Assembly (NCBI GenBank): GCA_005223375.1
Contig: RXOD01005820.1
Span: 1-12,392, forward strand
Reading direction: 5' to 3'
DNA: 12,392 nt
From: Amoebophrya sp. AT5.2
Lineage: Eukaryota; Sar; Dinophyceae; Syndiniales; Amoebophryaceae
The notes beneath the pieces were generated by a model. The model made no database searches. It saw only the letters and a program-made list of their open reading frames with translations, and was not told the origin of the DNA. Below are positions 7,883-12,392 of the stretch, one piece after another. Position 1 is the stretch's first letter. The number at the start of each line of letters is the position of its first letter. The translations under genes and the position numbers were made by a program.

Positions 7883-8480
7883 TCTTCACCTGTCTCTGTC
7901 CGTTTCGTGCCGCGGCGGAAACTGAATTTATTCGACTCAGCGACAGCAGAGGAACAAGTTCTTGTCCTACGTGCTAGATGCAGTTCTTGCAGCCGGAGTC
8001 GCAAGAACGGGCGGCGCTTCAGGACAGGAACACCCCGGGCGATTGCACCCCTCGTCTGGTGGTCGCGATGGTGAAGAACGTGAGGATGCTTCGCGAGAAC
8101 GAGCTGCTTCCTTGCTATCCGTTGGCTTGTTCCTCGAGCTCGTGGTCGTGGTCGTGCGTCGTCGTGGTATCGTCCGATTGAGAAGTGGGAGTGCCTGGCG
8201 CGTTCGACGCGTTCGCGAGCGAGATGAAGCAAGTCTCTCCCTCGAGCAGGAGACCTCTTTTTTGGACGATTTCGGCGCTGCAAGTCGATCGATGGTCGTT
8301 CAATGCGGATGCTGGTGAAGACTTACGGCTACAATTCATTAAATTCATACATCTGGTGATGTATGGCTGACGCTGAGGTTTATGTCCTCTCGCTCGCCCG
8401 TACTTCTGTTTTTCCCTCCTCGACCTGGTGCTCGTCGAGTTCGACCGTGCGGCATCTTCGAACACTGAGACTGAAGACAT
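7883..8480 (-). CDS. Possible additional 5' exons of the TOG gene (Ser/Arg-rich extension)
   Basis: An ATG at 8480-8478 opens a frame (starts MSSVSVFEDAARSN) through 8351. The donor GTATGAATTT and acceptor CGACTTGCAG give a 73-nt intron (8278-8350). The join is phase 1 and lands in a Ser/Arg/Pro-rich open frame, 7971-8277. A donor GTAGGACAAG at 7970 and an acceptor GGTGAAG ending at 7884 then join in phase 2 to the TOG exon, extended to 7883. The whole eight-exon model is in frame and gives 544 residues. Low complexity on both sides of the last join fits one disordered N-terminal tail. The weak points are that the last acceptor is GAAG rather than the usual NCAG, that a better CAG lies 6 nt upstream but would place a stop in frame, and that low-complexity frames are easily open by chance. 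Confidence 0.4.
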
Positions 8481-9736
8481 TCCTTCGACGATGGATTGAC
8501 ACACGAGCTCTCGTCCATATCGAAAAACGCAGCCGCGCTCAAGGTCGAGCTAAACACCAGGAGACGGACTCGCGTCAGCGCCGGAGACTGACGGTCAGCG
8601 GCATGCAGAGAAGAACACCATCATAACCGTGACCCCAATAGCGAAAGTCGAAACCCAAGCGGTTGTCGGTCCTGGGAGGAAACAGCCGCGTGGTCATTCG
8701 ATACGGAAGGCACTTCAACCGACGGGTCACTTCTCCGATACTTCCAGCTGGTGCCCCACCACAGCACCAGCTTTTATGTATTATGTTGACGTTGATGAGG
8801 GCGGACGCGACACCAGAGACGAATCCCACTTTTAGAAGTTCAATTCTCTGTTGTGTCTGCCGATCCACTACTTTGTCCTACCCTCAAAGGTTCCGGCTGG
8901 AGTAACTCAACCTCTTAACCTGCGCAGATGAGCAGCAACTTGCTGTCGCTTCTACGTCGGTACTTTCACAGCTAAGGGACCTTTTTTGCGCGCCTTTACG
9001 TCTTCTCGAATTGTATATTGTGATTGCATTGTAGAAAAAATTGGGTTACGGTTACGTTAGGGAGTTTCCTGTGTTGTATAAAAACTCATACACATTATAC
9101 GACTGATTCGGGAGCAGGGAACGATGTAAGTAGACAGCGGAAAATTATAGATGGTGCTGTAAGTCGAATGATGAAACTAGCCGCGCACGGGCACGGTTCG
9201 ATGTACTATATCGATATGTCTATATCGAAGAGAGTTGCCTGCTTCGCCCTCCCAGGGAACTAGCCCCTAGCAGAGGCAAGTAGGCCGGCGGTTTAAATAA
9301 TAAATTAGTTGTTGTATAGTAGTACTAGTAAAGTGAGAAAAATTAGAATATGGTGTGAACCGACGGCAGACTAAAACGCAGCTGCGCTTCGAGTGTTCAT
9401 ATGGAGCTATGCTATGCGAGAAAATCAAAATGCAGTATATGATCGCAATAAATATGTCAACTTTATTTTTTATCTACACATGATTTTTTATCCACCTTCA
9501 GCTTTTGGCTGTGCCCCGCATCGCCAGCAGCTGGCTGGAGAACCACGACCACCGGCTCCCCCTACAACCTTCCGCAAAACAAATTGTTTATTCGCGAATC
9601 GCAATCTCTTCGTATTCAACATTGCTATCGCTTTAGCTCCTTTTGCTTTCCCTTTCCTGATCCCGCTCCGAATCGGCCGCACCGTAATCGAAGTGGAAAC
9701 CGAAAGCAGCTCCACCAAGTCCCACTCGACCACTCC
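8481..9736. other. Intergenic stretch without a supported gene
   Basis: This 1.26-kb stretch holds the 3' flank of the coiled-coil gene and the upstream region of the TOG gene. Open frames such as minus 8575-8868, plus 9024-9263 and plus 9393-9887 lack motifs or splice logic. The segment from about 9270 to 9480 is AT-rich and contains TAGTAGTACTAGT at 9317-9329, identical to a 13-mer inside the PP4 intron (361-373). The frame after the TGA of the coiled-coil gene stays open to TAA at 9488. Confidence 0.55.
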
Positions 9737-12087
9737 TCACATTTCAATAGCGGCGCTCTTGCGAACGCTTTTGCGCAGTTCGTCCTGTACGGAGGCCTTC
9801 TGCTTCTGCAGCTCCGGTGACGCGAAGGTGGTGTCCAGACAGCGCTCCCGCTTTTCCTGGTCCATCGAAAGCTTCGCGCCTCGCTGATTCACGCCGCGCT
9901 CCATTAGTTCGTGCGCCTCGACTAGCTCGTGTCGAATCGATCCTGTGAACTCCTTGGCCATCGCGCTTCGGATGTACTCCTCCTCGTGGTTGCTGCACCG
10001 CCGCTGCTGCTCCGCACCCAAAATGCGCTTGCACAAACTCGCGTTTTGCTCCCTGCGTGTTGTGAAGTATCAGTATCATGTAGAGCGAGTTTCTTTGTTC
10101 AAACCGTGTGGAATTCCAATTCCAGTACCAGTTGGTTCTTGCAGTATTATATTTATAACGAGAGAGGACTGCATTCTACTCTAGTATGTCAATCATGTCC
10201 ATTTTCTCTGCTGGGCCCCCTCCCCCTCGGGATAGCGAACTAGAGCTAGACCCCTGTTGTAGATGAGTGTTGGCACAGTGACTGATGTAATGTCCTCGTC
10301 TACTTCTTGTTAATCTTATATATAATTGCACCAGGTCGCCGTCGCCGACGTGAAACAGTTTGTTGAAATTAGATCTCCTATTCCTAAACTTCGATGAGTA
10401 TGAAGTTTTCGGTTACACCATACACTCACCTCTAGTACAGGAACGTACGAAGAACCTGACTGTTTCCAAATCCACCAAAGGAGGAACGACGACGATGTGC
10501 ATGTGAAAGTCCCTCTAACTACTTGTACGTCGTACCTGAGAGCGTCCATGGTTTCATCCTTCTTGTTCCACTCTGCCGCCAGTTCTTTTTGCCTCTCCAG
10601 AGCGTCTGCGTGTACCTGTTCCCGCGATTGTTTTTTCGACGCTCGCTCTGCTTTCACCTCGGCCTCGTGTCCGGTCAGCTCGTCCTTCAGCTTGCTGAAG
10701 CGTTCTTCGTGCCCGTTCGAGGGCATTTTACCTTCTTCCTTGATGCGCCTTGCTTGTTCCTGGTCCATCGACTTCAGCGCAACGTGCTGGTTTTTTTTGC
10801 GGAGGCCCTCGGCGAGCCGCGCCGCGCGCTGCCACAAGTCCACTTTGCGCCGGCGTTCCGCTTCCATGTTCTCGATGACCTGGGACTTCCGCTCTTCGGC
10901 GGCGCTAGCAGAGCTCCGACGGCGCTTCGTGATCTCCTGGATGTGCTGCTCGTGCGGACATTCCTCCTGCTCGTGCAGGTGGCCGCCGCCGAAGTCCGCG
11001 TGCGTCGTGCCGTCCGGGTGCACCGCGCGCTTGCGCATCCAGAACTCAGGGTCGTCCACGTACGTCGGATCGTTTACCTCCAGGTACACATCCACAGGCT
11101 GAAAAACAACCTGGTTCACCCGATTCTTCACCTTCTGGATCAGGTCCACGTCGGGGCAACCCTTCGGAATGCAGAGGACGCAAGCAGTGTGGTACGAATG
11201 CTCCTTCTGGCCTGTTCAGTGTTTGAGTATATCAATGGATTGCTTTGCTGGCGTCGACATCTTCATGTACATGTGTTGCACTTGGTGTTGGTCTTCTAGG
11301 TCTCGGCGATCACTACCACTACGTATCGCTATTCACCAGTACTTGAGATGAACAGTCGCCGGCGATGCAGAACAAGAAGATGCAAGTACCTGGCTTGGTA
11401 TTCTGGACGGCCTTCCAGGAATAGGCGCCCCAACACGCGGTCTTTTGGTCGGCGAGGAGCTGCATCTCTTCGGCAATCACGTCGTGCGAACTGTGCGTCT
11501 CGGGCGAAACTCCAGACTTTTGCACCTGTCGCGACAATGGAATCGGACGTGGAACTTTTTAGATGCTCGTTTAATTATCGCGTTCTTCTTCATGTTCACA
11601 AGTAGAAGTAGGGTAGTTTGGGCCGGCGATACCTGCGGCGCGTCCGCGTGCCTATTTCTTCAGTTAATTTTCTCGCTCAGTGTCACTCATCTCATACCTG
11701 GGCGGCACGGTCGCGCGTAACTTTCTCAATCTCGCCTGTCACTGCCCGGTGGAATAACAAGTCATGGATGCAGTACGAGGTCGACGAGGACTTCCACCCC
11801 CCTAGGCCTAGATGAACTAAATCTGCAAATCATACTTACTTGTTCGTTCTCCTACCCTATTAGTACCCCTACAACCCACCTACTGACTCTCGGCCTTAGT
11901 TGCACGCTTGTCCCACAGACAATCGCTAATATGATACCGTAATCTTATCCGCAATCTTGTCGTAGACGCAAAGGACGAAGTGGCCGTGGTCCGTATCCTT
12001 CACGACGCTCTCCCAAGCAAGGTGTGCGTCCCCCATCATCGTTTTGTCGCCCGTGAAACTGCCACGGGCCTTCACGATCGGCGCCAT
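9737..12087 (-). CDS. Five-exon gene for a 456-residue charged coiled-coil protein
   Basis: The exons in transcription order are 11938-12087, 11698-11790, 11390-11525, 10536-11211 and 9737-10052. The total is 1371 nt, in frame throughout, ending at TGA 9739-9737. Residues 1-200 look folded: an N-terminal MAPIVKARGSF, a CIHDLLFHRAVTGEIEKV segment, a Cys-containing patch (YHTACVLCIPKGCPDVD) and an acidic-aromatic stretch (EVNDPTYVDDPEFW). Residues from about 205 to 440 are rich in Glu, Lys, Arg and Gln with heptad spacing (for example RRRKVDLWQRAARLAEGLRK), a long coiled coil. No membrane span is seen. I do not recognise the family; the coiled coil would suit an axonemal, basal-body or cytoskeletal protein. 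Three exon joins are strong (donors GTACTTGC, GTATGAG, GTACGACG; NCAG acceptors). The first join uses acceptor GGAAG at 11791 and is less certain. The start context GGCAAAATGGCG matches that of PP4. Confidence 0.8.
10053..10535 (-). other. Longest intron in the window (coiled-coil gene, phase 2)
   Basis: The donor GTACGACGTA is at 10535 and the acceptor CACGCAG ends at 10053. At 483 nt it is more than twice the size of the other introns here. The direct join gives an uninterrupted heptad pattern (DETMDALREQNASLCKRIL), which argues that no coding exon is missing. A segment around 10428-10462 has acceptor- and donor-like ends (CAGTCAG, GTGAGTG), but neither acceptor option works: GTCAG leaves the reading frame shifted at the next exon, and AACAG runs into a TAG. 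Confidence 0.65.
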
Positions 12088-12098
12088 TTTGCCTCAAG
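12083..12098 (+). other. 16-nt match (15/16) to the dinoflagellate spliced-leader core
   Basis: The plus strand reads GCCATTTTGCCTCAAG. The conserved dinoflagellate spliced leader ends GCCATTTTGGCTCAAG, so the match is 15 of 16. It lies antisense across the start codon of the coiled-coil gene. No donor GT follows the AAG, so it is not a spliced-leader RNA gene. Part of the match is explained by the local start context CAAAATGG, which is also seen at other starts in this window. Confidence 0.35.
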
Positions 12099-12372
12099 CT
12101 TTGAAGTTAGAGAAAGTGAAAGTTCGAATAAAGAAGGTAAGCGCTGCTTGCTCTTGAAAACTAGATGTGGACTGTTTGATCTGGATGGCTGGCTTGCAAT
12201 TTTCGCGTACTAGCCTTTGCCGTAACTAATGTATGAATTGAAAAATTTAGTTTTGGGACAGAGAAATAACAAATAAATTCGCAAACAGGGGAAGCCACGT
12301 ACTCGAAACTTTGCACGTGCACGAGGGCTGTGAAGGTGGAAATGATGTACAACTTAACGAGTTAACGCTAGT
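12088..12372. other. Upstream region of the coiled-coil gene
   Basis: This 285-nt stretch lies 5' of the 12087 start. On the minus strand it reads pyrimidine-rich (CTTACCTTCTTTATTCGAACTTTCACTTTCTC) just before AACTTCAAAG, giving a possible acceptor AG about 13 nt from the start codon. No open frame of note is present. The rest is AT-rich and otherwise featureless. Confidence 0.4.
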
Positions 12373-12392
12373 TTGATTGATTGATTGATTGA
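12373..12392 (+). repeat. TTGA tetranucleotide microsatellite, running off the window end
   Basis: Five perfect TTGA units are visible and the array continues to the last base, so its full length is unknown. Confidence 0.9.

Noticed and set aside
7738..8283. Minus-strand 181-codon Arg-rich frame
   Set aside because: It runs in a different frame through the TOG first exon and the Ser-rich candidate exon; the Arg-rich composition suggests a shadow.
10497..11299. Long plus-strand open frames of 201 and 258 codons
   Set aside because: They are antisense shadows of the GC-rich coiled-coil exon on the minus strand, which has intron phases and heptad structure supporting it.
1874..12087. Genome-wide stop-codon reassignment (UAA/UAG as Gln, UGA as Trp)
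   Set aside because: Apart from the TAA in the gene at 1874-2851, more than a thousand codons in four gene models contain no internal stop, and all complete models end at plausible stops.
1..12392. CRISPR array, bacterial operon signals, transposase or rRNA
   Set aside because: No regularly spaced repeats, no ribosome binding sites and no matching protein or RNA motifs were seen on either strand.

Overview
The window looks like nuclear DNA from a protist with spliceosomal introns. Four of the five recognisable genes have short GT..AG introns (95-231 nt, plus one of 483 nt). Exon phases join exactly in my models, and no bacterial-style ribosome binding sites or operons are visible. All five genes lie on the minus strand, head to tail. 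Co-oriented genes, mid-range GC, short introns with atypical donors and AG acceptor-like sites just upstream of start codons would fit a dinoflagellate-type alveolate; a syndinian parasite such as Amoebophrya is my best guess. That placement is an inference: no spliced-leader gene or rRNA is present to prove it.

Layout, from low to high coordinates (opposite to transcription). (1) 78-667: 5' two exons of a protein phosphatase 4 catalytic subunit; the 3' part lies beyond the window start. (2) 723-1873: intergenic, no supported gene. (3) 1874-2851: unrecognised ~320-residue protein with an awkward 5' end (in-frame TAA after the best start codon) and a 57-nt intron-like cassette inside the frame. 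(4) 2939-3195: degenerate repeat tract. (5) 3243-3922: complete two-exon gene for a 170-residue helical protein of unknown function. (6) 4063-5841: 1.8 kb with scattered splice-like signals but no convincing gene. (7) 5842-7864: six-exon TOG-domain (CEP104-like) gene of 392 residues, with two plausible further 5' exons up to 8480. (8) 8481-9736: no supported gene. (9) 9737-12087: five-exon gene for a 456-residue charged coiled-coil protein. (10) 12088-12392: upstream region ending in a TTGA microsatellite.

Functionally only two genes can be named by family. PP4 is a conserved Ser/Thr phosphatase with centrosomal and DNA-repair roles elsewhere. TOG domains of the CEP104 type bind tubulin at ciliary tips. 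The coiled-coil gene and the small helical gene could be cytoskeletal, but nothing in their sequence proves it. No mobile element with coding capacity, CRISPR array, tRNA or rRNA was found. The most informative features are the intron signals: five of eleven modelled core donors begin GTACTT or GTACTAC rather than GTAAGT, and the same motif sits inside one open reading frame.
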